Program-made: the position numbers and the translations under genes | Notes under the pieces: model-generated | What the model was told of the DNA's origin: nothing | Seen by the model: the letters and a program-made list of their open reading frames with translations, nothing else | The model's database searches: none | Source: Haloplasmatales bacterium 4B | GTDB lineage: Bacteria > Bacillota_I > Bacilli_A > Haloplasmatales > Haloplasmataceae | Direction of reading: 5' to 3' | Assembly (NCBI GenBank): GCA_003586005.1 | Contig: NSKI01000005.1 | Location: forward strand, 1-64,000 | DNA: 64,000 nucleotides | Shown: positions 1-7,545 of the stretch, piece after piece | Numbering within the stretch: the first letter of the stretch is position 1 | Layout: every line of letters begins with the position of its first letter

Positions 1-228
1 TTTAAGATTGATAGATCTTTAAGCAAACCAGGATGTCCTTATGATAATGCAGTTGCAGAAACAACTTATAAAACATTTAAAACTGAGTTCTGTGATAAAA
101 GATTTGAATCATTAGAAGAATTAAATATGGAGTTATTTGATTATATTAACTGGTACAATAACATAAGAGTCCATGGAAGTTTAAATTATTTATCACCAGT
201 TGAATATAGAAGAGGGATGTCTATATAA
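1..228 (+). mobile_element. IS3-family transposase OrfB, C-terminal end (cut by window edge)
   Basis: Reading frame 1 is open from the window edge to the TAA at 226-228 and gives the last 75 residues of an IS3-type OrfB integrase. The motif CPYDNAVAETTYKTFK carries the glutamate of the DDE triad (residue 20 of the visible part). It is followed by the usual WYNNIRVHGSL and LSPVEYRRG endings of the rve core. The protein would cut and join DNA during transposition of its element. The N-terminal part, OrfA and the left end lie outside the window, so integrity cannot be judged. The right end of the element should lie just after 228, where the truncated NERD gene begins. Confidence 0.9.
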
Positions 229-236
229 AAATTGTT

Positions 237-734
237 TTAAAAAGTGTTGCCATTCCATTTTTCTACAGCTTTGACATGCGCATAGTTTTGTCTAAGAGGA
301 TTAAAAAATTTATTTTTTGACCATTTATTAAAAACTTGAGTCCAATACTTAACTGATTCTGAACCGTATATATATCCAGAATAATTTTTCATTTCGAATA
401 CATAAATCCCCTTATTTGAAATGGCTAAAACATCAATTTCAGTAGATTCTGTATTTTTATTATCCAAATAGATATTTGTTAATACATTTGGATTACCGAA
501 TATACGACTGGTCTTTCTATACAAGACAAACTCACCATAATTTCCTTTGTTAAAGTATGTTCCAATAAAACTATTCCCTGATTTTTGTCTATATTTAGAT
601 GTATAAAATGTTACTAGGTCAAAGATGATGCTAACTAATCGAACTGTTATTTGCAAGACGGTTCCTATTAAAAAAACAATTAATAAAATTAAAGATTTTT
701 CAAAATCATTATTCTTTTTTCTTTTTCTACTCAT
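237..734 (-). pseudogene. NERD-domain membrane protein, 3' end lost at the IS3 junction
   Basis: The 165-residue frame starts with a basic stretch and a hydrophobic segment (about residues 14-42). It then shows the nuclease-related NERD core: GNYGEFVLYRK, STEIDVLAISNKGIYVFEMK with its E-x-K, and NPLRQNYAHVKAVEKW. NERD proteins normally continue for some tens of residues past this NP-RQN-H-A motif. Here the frame stops 12 residues later, in sequence directly abutting the IS3 transposase end, so the gene looks truncated by the insertion. NERD domains resemble restriction-type nucleases, but their cellular role is mostly unknown. The start has only a modest ribosome binding site. Confidence 0.72.
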
Positions 735-869
735 AATTATCTCTCTTTTTCAAAAAATTATAGTTGTTATCTAAATAGATATCCATCACTTATTTTTTCC
801 ATTATACCACATTTCTCCTATTAGTATTAATATACATTAATAAATAAAAAGTTAAAAAGTAAAAAAACA

Positions 870-894
870 CAAATAACTTCTCAAGAACTATTTG
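870..894. terminator. Bidirectional hairpin terminator
   Basis: CAAATA/TATTTG arms enclose an inner TTCT/AGAA pairing, with a T-run after the hairpin on both strands. On the minus strand it would end the holA transcript and shield the NERD remnant. Confidence 0.55.
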
Positions 895-960
895 GGTTTC
901 TATTTTTTTATTAACTATCAAAAATTAATTGTCCACCTTTAACGTGGATTTTAAGATGAA

Positions 961-985
961 AATGGCGGGAGTCGAACCCGCTTAC
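961..985 (-). other. Isolated tRNA/tmRNA-like T-arm (3' remnant)
   Basis: On the minus strand, AAGCGGGTTCGACTCCCGCC has a 5-bp stem GCGGG/CCCGC around the invariant T-loop TTCGACT, starting about 11 bases after the holA stop. An acceptor-like CATTTTCA follows. No D-arm, anticodon arm or matching 5' acceptor strand is present, because holA occupies that place. It is best read as the 3' piece of a tRNA or tmRNA left by recombination or integration. The sequence also resembles the 3' end of tmRNA. Confidence 0.5.
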
Positions 986-993
986 ATTCATTA

Positions 994-1950
994 TCACATA
1001 TTCAATATCAATAATTCAAATCCCAAATATTTATCTACTCTTCCACTTTTAACGTTAATATCATATTCAGATATTGCATGAATATTTTTTATAATATCTT
1101 CTTCTTTTGTTCTTTGTGCGATTTGAAATAATTTTTTTAATTGGTATGGGTGTATTTTAAAAATATTTTTTAATTGAAACTCAGTAAAGAATTTCTTCTG
1201 ATATTGCTTAATAAGATATAAATTATGAAAATTCTTTCCTAAAATACTTGAAAAAACAATAGGTTCATTGTTGTTTCTTAATAATTTATGATACACATGT
1301 ATTGATTTATCAATTTTTCTTTCAATAAAATAGTTAGTTAAACTAAATATATTATTTTCAACAGGTTCACATATTAATAATTTAATATCTTCTATATTAA
1401 TTTCATTTTTATCTTCAGAATAAAAAGATAACTTTTCTAGTTCTGAATAAAGCTTTAAAGAATCACATTCAGTTCTATTTATTAATTCATTAACAGCGTC
1501 AAATTTAATATTTATATTTAATTGCTTCATTCTATTTTCTATTATTGCTTTAGCTTCAAGTTCAGTAATATTATCATAATTGATAGATTCACACTTAGCT
1601 AATAATAATTTATTTATTTTCTTTTTTTTATCTAACTTTACATGATAAGCATTTATAATTAAAACCGTTGATTGATTTGGATTATTAATATATTCAATAA
1701 ACCGATCAATATTATGTTGAATTTTTGATTTTTCAGAAGCTAAAAATAAGGGATTATTAACAATAACTATTTTTTGATCACTTAAAAAAGGTAATGTTTC
1801 ACAATCATTTAAAATTTCATCAACTGTTATTTCTTCAGCATCATACTTAACTAAACTTAAATCTGTTACATTAGCCTCATCAATCATCCTATTAATTTTT
1901 TTGTCAATTTCAAATTTATTTTCCCCTGTAAACAAATACAGATTTTTCAT
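994..1950 (-). CDS. holA: DNA polymerase III delta subunit
   Basis: The 318-residue protein begins MKNLYLFTGENKFEIDKKI, the usual start of the HolA/YqeN family (the position of a degenerate P-loop). It has normal length for Firmicute delta. Delta is the clamp-loader subunit that opens the beta sliding clamp during replication. GAGGTG lies 6 bases before the ATG. The gene follows a small membrane-protein gene in what seems a two-gene operon downstream of comEC, as in B. subtilis where holA follows comEC. The usual next gene, rpsT, is absent; a T-arm remnant and an IS are found instead. Confidence 0.9.
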   Translation of the reverse strand: MKNLYLFTGENKFEIDKKINRMIDEANVTDLSLVKYDAEEITVDEILNDCETLPFLSDQKIVIVNNPLFLASEKSKIQHNIDRFIEYINNPNQSTVLIINAYHVKLDKKKKINKLLLAKCESINYDNITELEAKAIIENRMKQLNINIKFDAVNELINRTECDSLKLYSELEKLSFYSEDKNEINIEDIKLLICEPVENNIFSLTNYFIERKIDKSIHVYHKLLRNNNEPIVFSSILGKNFHNLYLIKQYQKKFFTEFQLKNIFKIHPYQLKKLFQIAQRTKEEDIIKNIHAISEYDINVKSGRVDKYLGFELLILNM

Positions 1951-1967
1951 CTACTGCACCTCTACTA

Positions 1968-2141
1968 TTATAAAATAACATGCACAATTGTATAATAAAT
2001 TACATACAACCAATTTAAAATACCGTGAAAAATAGCCCAAGCAATATGATGATGCTCACTATAAGAAATTACCATCGCAAGTGAAGCTCCAAATACGGTA
2101 GTATGTGTAATTAATGATTCTTTATTTCTTCTCTTAGCCAT
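1968..2141 (-). CDS. Small membrane protein at the yqzM position
   Basis: A 57-residue frame missed by size filters: MAKRRNKESLITHTTVFG, then two hydrophobic stretches, a HHH cluster near residue 30 and a W/Y-rich C-terminus. AGGAG lies 8 bases upstream of the ATG, and a good promoter (2164-2192) precedes it. It sits between comEC and holA, where B. subtilis carries the small membrane protein gene yqzM. Similarity to YqzM is positional only. Function is unknown; a basic N-terminus followed by about two membrane segments is all that can be said. Confidence 0.68.
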   Translation of the reverse strand: MAKRRNKESLITHTTVFGASLAMVISYSEHHHIAWAIFHGILNWLYVIYYTIVHVIL

Positions 2142-2163
2142 TTAGACCACTCCTTTGTCTTCA

Positions 2164-2192
2164 ATTGTAATATTAAATATTAAAAATGTAAA
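2164..2192 (-). promoter_or_regulatory. Sigma-A promoter for small membrane protein-holA
   Basis: -35 TTTACA (2187-2192) and -10 TACAAT (2164-2169) with a 17-base spacer; each box matches consensus at five of six positions. It lies between the comEC terminator and the ATG at 2141. Confidence 0.65.
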
Positions 2193-2194
2193 CG

Positions 2195-2228
2195 AAAAAG
2201 GACTTATTTATAAAAAATAAATCCTTTT
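2195..2228 (-). terminator. Terminator after comEC
   Basis: AAAAGGATTTATT pairs with AATAAGTCCTTTTT on the minus strand, ending in five T. It separates comEC from the next promoter. Confidence 0.6.
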
Positions 2229-2247
2229 CCTGGTTTATCTATATAAA

Positions 2248-2270
2248 CATTAAACACAATGTGTTTAATG
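2248..2270. repeat. Perfect 10-bp inverted repeat after comEC
   Basis: CATTAAACAC and GTGTTTAATG are separated by three bases, 15 bases past the comEC stop and just before the terminator. It may be an additional terminator stem or an mRNA 3'-end protector; no long T-run follows. Confidence 0.6.
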
Positions 2271-2285
2271 ACCAACCAACAACAA

Positions 2286-4487
2286 TTAAGTACTTATATT
2301 ATATGGACGATGAAGATTTACGATTCTTTTATTCTTAAGGTAGTATTTTACAGATATTGTCCCGTTATAATCAGTTCGATATACATTGATATTTTGCTCA
2401 TTTAAGAGTTCTAAGACTTCATCTGCTGGGTGATGATAATTATTTTTCCCAACAGATATTATCGCATTTTTGACATCAATTTGACTTAATAAATTTCTAC
2501 TTGTCGCGAATTTAGATCCATGATGACTAATTTTTAAAAAATCAACATTTAACTTATATAATTCAGGAATATTTTCTAAAACTGAACTATTCACGTCACC
2601 TGAAAATAAGTAGTTATCATTATTAAAAATTAAAAATAATACTAGTGAATTATCATTAATAGTATTATTTTTTTCAAAAGGATTAATAATATTAAATACT
2701 AAATTACCACATTCTACTTTATTATATGCTTTTACCTTTAAGATGTTAATTTTTTTATTTCTTGCGGCTTCTTCTATCTCCTTTTGAAGCGGATCATCAT
2801 TATAAAAATTAAAAACTATAGTTTTAATTTTAAAACTATTTAGGATCAATCCATAATCACCTGCATGATCAATATCTGAATGAGTAATAAACAATATATC
2901 AATTTCATCCGTTTGAATTGATTGTAAATAATTTTTTAAGTTTTTACCAGGATGATAATAAAAATTCCCACCTGTGTCAATAATCGCCTTACATTTATTA
3001 ATATCACTTCTAATAAAGATACTATCACCTTGCCCAACATCTATAAACGTAACTTCATCAACTAATGAAAATTTATGATAAAAAAAGATAGTAAAAACAA
3101 ATGGAATTAATAATATTGTATTTACTTTTTTAATCTCAATACTTTTTATTATCAAAAATAGTATAAGGTAATAAATAATAACGCGAGGCGTGGTAAAAGC
3201 CCCAATATTTATATTAAACAATGAAAAAGAACTGAGAAATTCAAGTATTTGTTCATAAAATTGAAATACATTATACAAAATTTCATCAAGTGATTTAATT
3301 ACTAATAAGATTAAAGTTAAAGGAAAAATAATAACAGTATAATATAAACTAATAAATGGGGTAAATAAAAACGCTATAAAATTATATGTAAAATTAAAAT
3401 TAGCAACTATCGGTAAAGAAAACAATTGAGCTATAAGATTTATTTGATAAAGGCGCATTAATATATTTTTTTTATTTATAAATATATCTTTACTGAGTAA
3501 TAAAACAAAAGTTATTAAATAAGATAAAATAAATCCGGTATGATAAAGTAAAAAAGGATTAAATAATAAGTTTATAAAACCTATAATACATAAAATATTA
3601 ATATTTGCTATTTTTAAGGAAAACTTTTTATTTACAAGCAATAAAATGGTAAATATAACAGCTCTTAAGACAGACACAGAAAATTGATTGCTATACAAAA
3701 ACAATAGTAATATAAAAATAACTAAAATTTCACTTTTTTCTTTAGTTATATTTAAATACTTAAATATAAAACTAAAAATAATAAATAAAAACCCTACATG
3801 AAAGCCACTAACAACAAATAAATGAGTTATGTTCAACATTTGTGTATAATCTACAAAATCATCACTAAAACCATCCTTGTTTCCAATAATAAATGATAAT
3901 AAATAGGGTTTGGTTTTTAAATTTTGATAATAATCTATAATTTTATTGATCATTTGGTATTGAAATGACGATTTATGATTAATAATTTTCAAATCATCAA
4001 CTTTATTTTGATACATTATTTTATCAGCTAATAAAAACTTTGCATAATCAAATTGATTTGGTACAGTGTTATGCTTTATAAGTTCTAATTCATTATTCAT
4101 TTCAATTACATAACCAATTTTAAGGTTATTCGATTGATATTTATCAGTATAATAAACTAAATATTTATTATTTTTAGATTTACAATAAAATTGATATTGA
4201 TTAAATTCATGTTTGGGTATTGTATAAATAATGCATTTAAACTTATTTAATTCATCTTTATCTATTAATTTTTGATAATTACTTTGATAAACAATAATAT
4301 AAATAATGGATAAAATAATAATTGCCAAAAAAGTTATTTTAGATAATCGATATAAAAAAACGAGATAAAATAGCGAAATAACGATAATTAAAAAATGATT
4401 ATTACCTAAATAAAAGCCTAATAATACTATGCCAATAAAGGCATATATACTATTATTAAATACAAATGTCAATTTTGATGAATTCAT
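2286..4487 (-). CDS. comEC: ComEC DNA-uptake channel
   Basis: This large polytopic protein moves single-stranded DNA across the membrane during natural transformation. An N-terminal soluble part is followed by the Competence domain with LFVVSGFHVGFLF and many membrane spans. The C-terminus is a metallo-beta-lactamase-like domain (VTFIDVGQGDSIFI, FITHSDIDHAGDYG, ISHHGSKFA). I place the start at 4487 (MNSSKLTF), because GGGGAG lies 7 bases upstream; a longer frame to 4514 has no such site. This gives 733 residues, about the usual length, and a 32-base overlap with comEA. The dCMP deaminase gene comEB, found between comEA and comEC in B. subtilis, is missing. Confidence 0.9.
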   Translation of the reverse strand: MNSSKLTFVFNNSIYAFIGIVLLGFYLGNNHFLIIVISLFYLVFLYRLSKITFLAIIILSIIYIIVYQSNYQKLIDKDELNKFKCIIYTIPKHEFNQYQFYCKSKNNKYLVYYTDKYQSNNLKIGYVIEMNNELELIKHNTVPNQFDYAKFLLADKIMYQNKVDDLKIINHKSSFQYQMINKIIDYYQNLKTKPYLLSFIIGNKDGFSDDFVDYTQMLNITHLFVVSGFHVGFLFIIFSFIFKYLNITKEKSEILVIFILLLFLYSNQFSVSVLRAVIFTILLLVNKKFSLKIANINILCIIGFINLLFNPFLLYHTGFILSYLITFVLLLSKDIFINKKNILMRLYQINLIAQLFSLPIVANFNFTYNFIAFLFTPFISLYYTVIIFPLTLILLVIKSLDEILYNVFQFYEQILEFLSSFSLFNINIGAFTTPRVIIYYLILFLIIKSIEIKKVNTILLIPFVFTIFFYHKFSLVDEVTFIDVGQGDSIFIRSDINKCKAIIDTGGNFYYHPGKNLKNYLQSIQTDEIDILFITHSDIDHAGDYGLILNSFKIKTIVFNFYNDDPLQKEIEEAARNKKINILKVKAYNKVECGNLVFNIINPFEKNNTINDNSLVLFLIFNNDNYLFSGDVNSSVLENIPELYKLNVDFLKISHHGSKFATSRNLLSQIDVKNAIISVGKNNYHHPADEVLELLNEQNINVYRTDYNGTISVKYYLKNKRIVNLHRPYNIST

Positions 4488-4983
4488 AAGTTTTCTCCCC
4501 AATACCAGTAACATTTTTTAACTCACTTATAGAATGAAATGGACCATTTTTTTCTCGATAATTTATTATAGCTTGAGCTTTTACTTCTCCAATTCCATAC
4601 AATGTTGTAAGCAAAATTGAATCACTTGTATTAATATTAACTTTACAAGTATCATTTTCACCTTGTCCATTAACGCTTGCTTTGGGAATATTAATTTTCA
4701 TTTCATCCTTTAATATTAAAGCTAAATTCACAGAATCTTGATTTGCATGAGATGTATATCCTCCGGCTTTTAAAACTAAATCATTTAATCTAGAACCTGA
4801 TTCAATTTCATAAATTCCTGGATTAATTACTTCTCCAGAAATTTGGACAACAATTGTGGTAAATTGATATATATCTGTTTCATTTTTATTAAAAAACAAA
4901 TAGCAATTAAAAATTATCGATACGATATTTGTGATGGAAAGAAATATCAACCACTTTTTTTTATTATCTAACTCATCTAACAT
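4456..4983 (-). CDS. comEA: ComEA DNA receptor
   Basis: ComEA binds double-stranded DNA at the outer membrane face and hands it to ComEC. Order: cytoplasmic N-terminus, one membrane anchor (about residues 12-30), an SLBB-like segment (VVQISGEVINPGIYEIESGS), and a C-terminal helix-hairpin-helix pair (LTTLYGIGEVKAQAI, LKNVTGIGEKTYEFI). The start at 4983 (MLDELDNKKKW) is chosen because AGGAGGG lies 6 bases upstream. That ribosome binding site is buried in an 18-bp hairpin (4985-5026), so expression may be held down unless the structure opens. 175 residues, normal for the family. Confidence 0.9.
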   Translation of the reverse strand: MLDELDNKKKWLIFLSITNIVSIIFNCYLFFNKNETDIYQFTTIVVQISGEVINPGIYEIESGSRLNDLVLKAGGYTSHANQDSVNLALILKDEMKINIPKASVNGQGENDTCKVNINTSDSILLTTLYGIGEVKAQAIINYREKNGPFHSISELKNVTGIGEKTYEFIKIDICI

Positions 4984-4984
4984 A

Positions 4985-5026
4985 AAAATCCCTCCTAATG
5001 GTATATACACCATTAAGAGGGATTTT
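4985..5026 (-). promoter_or_regulatory. Long hairpin that contains the comEA ribosome binding site
   Basis: Arms 4985-5002 and 5009-5026 pair over 18 bp with one U-G pair and a 6-base loop. On the minus strand the 3' arm contains AGGAGGG, the comEA Shine-Dalgarno site, and ends in UUUUU right before the ATG. It is built like an intrinsic terminator for the upstream spore-protein-like gene, but it would also sequester the comEA start on any read-through RNA. Confidence 0.7.
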
Positions 5027-5042
5027 AATTATTTAACTATAG

Positions 5043-5510
5043 TTATTTTTCACAATTTTCGCAATTGTCACATTCTGTGTCACAATCATCGTCAATTAAT
5101 TCATCATCGGAAAACTCTACATTGTAGTTTTGTCTAAGGTTTTCTTGATACTTTTTCTTCAAACCTCTAGCATTTACTTGTCTTTGCAATGCAGCATTAT
5201 CTGGTTGTTCCATAGCATACTCTTCATTGTGAGTTGCAAATGATCCAACTTTTGAAGCTGTTTCTGCTGAACCGGCTGTTGGTTGTGAGAAAGCATTTGC
5301 GATGTTTGCACCACGTGCTAATGGACTATTTTTTGCGGATACCCTATGGTCGCTAGCAAACTCGTAATCATAACGCGAATTAGCTTCGTCTTGCCCAAAT
5401 TCATAATCATATGCATCTGAATTTGTTTCATTAGCTTTTTTCCTTGCATATTCAGCGTTTGAACGATAAGGAGTATTTAATTTATCTTTTGTTCTATCTT
5501 TTGTTCTCAT
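5043..5510 (-). CDS. Candidate gamma-type small acid-soluble spore protein
   Basis: 155 residues, hydrophilic, rich in Asn, Ala, Asp and Glu. It contains two close motifs, DYEFGQD (35-41) and DYEFASD (48-54), preceded by SNAEYARKKANETN, and a third related NVEFSDD at 130-136. Gamma-type SASPs carry N-A-x-x-V/A-x-x-x-N-A spacers followed by TEFASE sites cut by the germination protease; layout and motif resemble these, but overall identity is not obvious. The tail DDDCDTECDNCENCEK holds four cysteines and is unusual for a SASP. GGGAGGA precedes the ATG. The gene lies between yqeM and comEA where B. subtilis has comER. Function as a spore amino-acid store is an inference. Confidence 0.45.
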   Translation of the reverse strand: MRTKDRTKDKLNTPYRSNAEYARKKANETNSDAYDYEFGQDEANSRYDYEFASDHRVSAKNSPLARGANIANAFSQPTAGSAETASKVGSFATHNEEYAMEQPDNAALQRQVNARGLKKKYQENLRQNYNVEFSDDELIDDDCDTECDNCENCEK

Positions 5511-5531
5511 TGTATCCTCCCTATATTAAAC

Positions 5532-5543
5532 TTGAGCGCTCAA
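5532..5543. promoter_or_regulatory. 12-bp perfect palindrome upstream of the SASP-like gene
   Basis: TTGAGCGCTCAA lies 22 bases before the start codon and is GC-rich for its surroundings. It has the look of a dimeric-regulator operator; the regulator is unknown. Confidence 0.4.
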
Positions 5544-5569
5544 TAATAGTTTATACAACGAGTAATTAA

Positions 5570-6313
5570 TTATAATATGTATTTTTTAGCAACAATTATT
5601 ATTTTATCACAATTATGTTCATTTTTCGAACTATCAAAGTCAAAAAATATTTCTTCAATCCTAAAACCAGTTTCTTCTAAAATAGTTTTATATTCATATA
5701 ACGGAAAAATAACTTGTTCATGATATTCATCAAACCTTTGATATAGATTGTAATTCTTTTTAATAAAAAAGGATAACTCTTGATATAATGAACTATAACT
5801 CTCATGTCTTTCAACAAATGTATTCCAAAGATAAGTACAATAGTCATTAGTTTCATTGTAACTATATCCATCAAATACATTATGAACTTTATAAAGTGAA
5901 TGAACATCAAAAATAAATATTCCATCAGCTTTTAAAGCCCCATAAATATTAGTAAATGCTTCTTTTAAGTCTTTTTTTGTTTTTAAATAATTTATGGTAT
6001 CTAAAAAACTTATTATAATATTATAACTATTTTTGATTGCTATATCTTTCATATCATCTTGAAATAGGTAAGCTTTTAAATTTTTAGACTCACATTTTTC
6101 TTTAGTCACTGAAAGCATTTCATCACTAATATCTAGTCCATCTACATAATAACCTGCTTCTAATAATGGAACTAAAACATTACCAGTACCACAACCAATG
6201 TCTAGTATAGCATCTTTATTTTTTGCATAACTCTTCACCAATTGAAGGTAGTCTTTATAATTTACATCATTCATGAGTTGATCATAAAATTGATAGAAGT
6301 GTTCGTATGACAT
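5570..6313 (-). CDS. yqeM: SAM-dependent methyltransferase YqeM
   Basis: Class I methyltransferase with motif I ILDIGCGTGNVLVPLLEAGY, then VDGLDISDEML and a later FIFDVHSLYK. About 247 residues, as in B. subtilis YqeM, whose substrate is not settled. GTG (6322) and ATG (6313) are both possible starts; the ATG, 4-5 bases after GGGTGGG, fits better. It follows rsfS directly in the yqeG-comEC operon, the conserved place for this gene. Confidence 0.85.
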   Translation of the reverse strand: MSYEHFYQFYDQLMNDVNYKDYLQLVKSYAKNKDAILDIGCGTGNVLVPLLEAGYYVDGLDISDEMLSVTKEKCESKNLKAYLFQDDMKDIAIKNSYNIIISFLDTINYLKTKKDLKEAFTNIYGALKADGIFIFDVHSLYKVHNVFDGYSYNETNDYCTYLWNTFVERHESYSSLYQELSFFIKKNYNLYQRFDEYHEQVIFPLYEYKTILEETGFRIEEIFFDFDSSKNEHNCDKIIIVAKKYIL

Positions 6314-6323
6314 ATTACCCACC

Positions 6324-6668
6324 CTATTTTAATAATTCTTCAATATTAATTCTAGGTACATCTCCCCAAATTTTTTCTAAACTATATTTGATTCTTTCAT
6401 CTTTTTGAAAGACATGACAAATAATATCATAACAATCTATTAGCACCCATAAAGCAGCATCTGCACCTTCGATATGTCTCACTTGATAACCATTTTTAAA
6501 AACTTCTTCTTTTATTTTACTAATTATCGCATTTACCTGTCTATCACTACCGCCTGTACATATTACCATATAATCGACTAAGGGTGATATTTTAGTCATA
6601 TCAAGTACTTCAATATTTAATGCCTTTAAATCATCGCATGCTTTTGTAATTGTCTTTAATAGTGTCAT
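6324..6668 (-). CDS. rsfS: Ribosome silencing factor RsfS
   Basis: RsfS binds ribosomal protein uL14 and blocks 30S-50S joining when nutrients are short. The DUF143 pattern is clear: VLDMTKISPLVDYMVICTG, SDRQVNAI, HIEGADAALWVLIDCYDIICH and VFQKDERIKYSLEKIWGD. I start at ATG 6668 (MTLLKTIT), which sits 8 bases after AGGTGG and overlaps the yqeK end by 38 bases. Upstream GTG 6680 and ATG 6674 are too close to that site. 114 residues. Confidence 0.9.
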   Translation of the reverse strand: MTLLKTITKACDDLKALNIEVLDMTKISPLVDYMVICTGGSDRQVNAIISKIKEEVFKNGYQVRHIEGADAALWVLIDCYDIICHVFQKDERIKYSLEKIWGDVPRINIEELLK

Positions 6669-7242
6669 AAACATTCCCACCTACTTTCTTTAAATAAGTC
6701 TCATAAGTTGATTTTGTTAAAGGATGAATATTAGCTTGTTTTTTAGATATTAAGTAATCATAAGTTCCCTCAGCACATCCTAACACAGCTAAATCTAATG
6801 ATTTTTCACTTAAATATCGACAAAATTCAACTCCTTTATGAGTCCTGCCTTTTTCTGTATAATCAGCTACATAAACAATTTTAGCGATATCATTCATTTC
6901 TGGATGACCAGTAACATGATATTTTATCGCATTAATAATATCAACATCATTAATCCCAAATTCTTTCTGAACTAAATATGCCCCTACGTATCCATGATAT
7001 ACAGCTCCATCATAGGAAACTAATGATGGTTCATAAATTGATATAACATCAAGCATTAAATTTTTGGATTCAAACTTAGCATAATCATGCAAAATCGCAG
7101 CTATAGAGCATTTGTATGAGTCAACCGCATATTTATCCGCTAAGTATTCAGCCTTTTCATATACGCCTAAAATATGGTTAAATCTTGGCTTATATTTATT
7201 TTCTGCAATTTTTAAAGCTTCATTAATTGATAAATTTTTCAT
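6631..7242 (-). CDS. yqeK: HD-domain diadenosine tetraphosphate hydrolase YqeK
   Basis: YqeK-type HD hydrolases cut Ap4A symmetrically into two ADP. Metal ligands are visible as RFNHILGVYEKAEYLA, AAILHDYAKFE (HD) and the later YHVTGHPEMNDIAKIVYVADYTEKGR. 203 residues. Its ATG overlaps the yhbY stop by one base (TAATG) with no strong ribosome binding site, suggesting translational coupling. In B. subtilis nadD sits just upstream; here nadD has moved to the NAD operon at 33.7 kb. Confidence 0.9.
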   Translation of the reverse strand: MKNLSINEALKIAENKYKPRFNHILGVYEKAEYLADKYAVDSYKCSIAAILHDYAKFESKNLMLDVISIYEPSLVSYDGAVYHGYVGAYLVQKEFGINDVDIINAIKYHVTGHPEMNDIAKIVYVADYTEKGRTHKGVEFCRYLSEKSLDLAVLGCAEGTYDYLISKKQANIHPLTKSTYETYLKKVGGNVYDTIKDNYKSMR

Positions 7243-7541
7243 TATGGTAAAATAATTGGGTTAACAATATTTTCTTTATTGCTATGACGATAAAAAATAA
7301 GTTGATTCCCAATAACCTGTACACTCTCACATTTTGTTTTATTACATAAAATTTCTACTAAATCCGCTTTATCTTCTAGACAATTTTGTAATATTGAAAC
7401 TTTAACTAATTCATGAGAATCTAATGCATCATTAAAGTTTTCGATAAAATTTTCTGTAATGCCATTTTTACCGACTTGCATTATTGGCTTAGAAGTTTGT
7501 GCCAAACTTCTCAAATAACTTTTTTGTTTTCCTGTTAACAT
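7242..7541 (-). CDS. yhbY: CRM-domain RNA-binding protein (YhbY/YqeI)
   Basis: A 99-residue CRM-domain protein: LTGKQKSYLRSLAQTSKPIM, QVGKNGITENF, LVKVSILQNCLEDK and VQVIGNQLIFYRHS. The family associates with pre-50S ribosomal particles. It lies between aroE and yqeK in the conserved ribosome-assembly cluster. Confidence 0.92.
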   Translation of the reverse strand: MLTGKQKSYLRSLAQTSKPIMQVGKNGITENFIENFNDALDSHELVKVSILQNCLEDKADLVEILCNKTKCESVQVIGNQLIFYRHSNKENIVNPIILP

Positions 7542-7545
7542 AGAT

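Noticed and set aside
961-1040. Complete tRNA gene
   Set aside because: Only the T-arm is present; no anticodon or D-arm could be folded, and the upstream bases encode the HolA C-terminus.
5511-5570. Sigma-G promoter before the SASP-like gene
   Set aside because: GTATA is present, but nothing at 17-18 bases fits CATNNTA well enough.
5677-5925. 82-residue hydrophobic minus-strand frame inside yqeM
   Set aside because: Alternate frame of the methyltransferase gene; no start signal.
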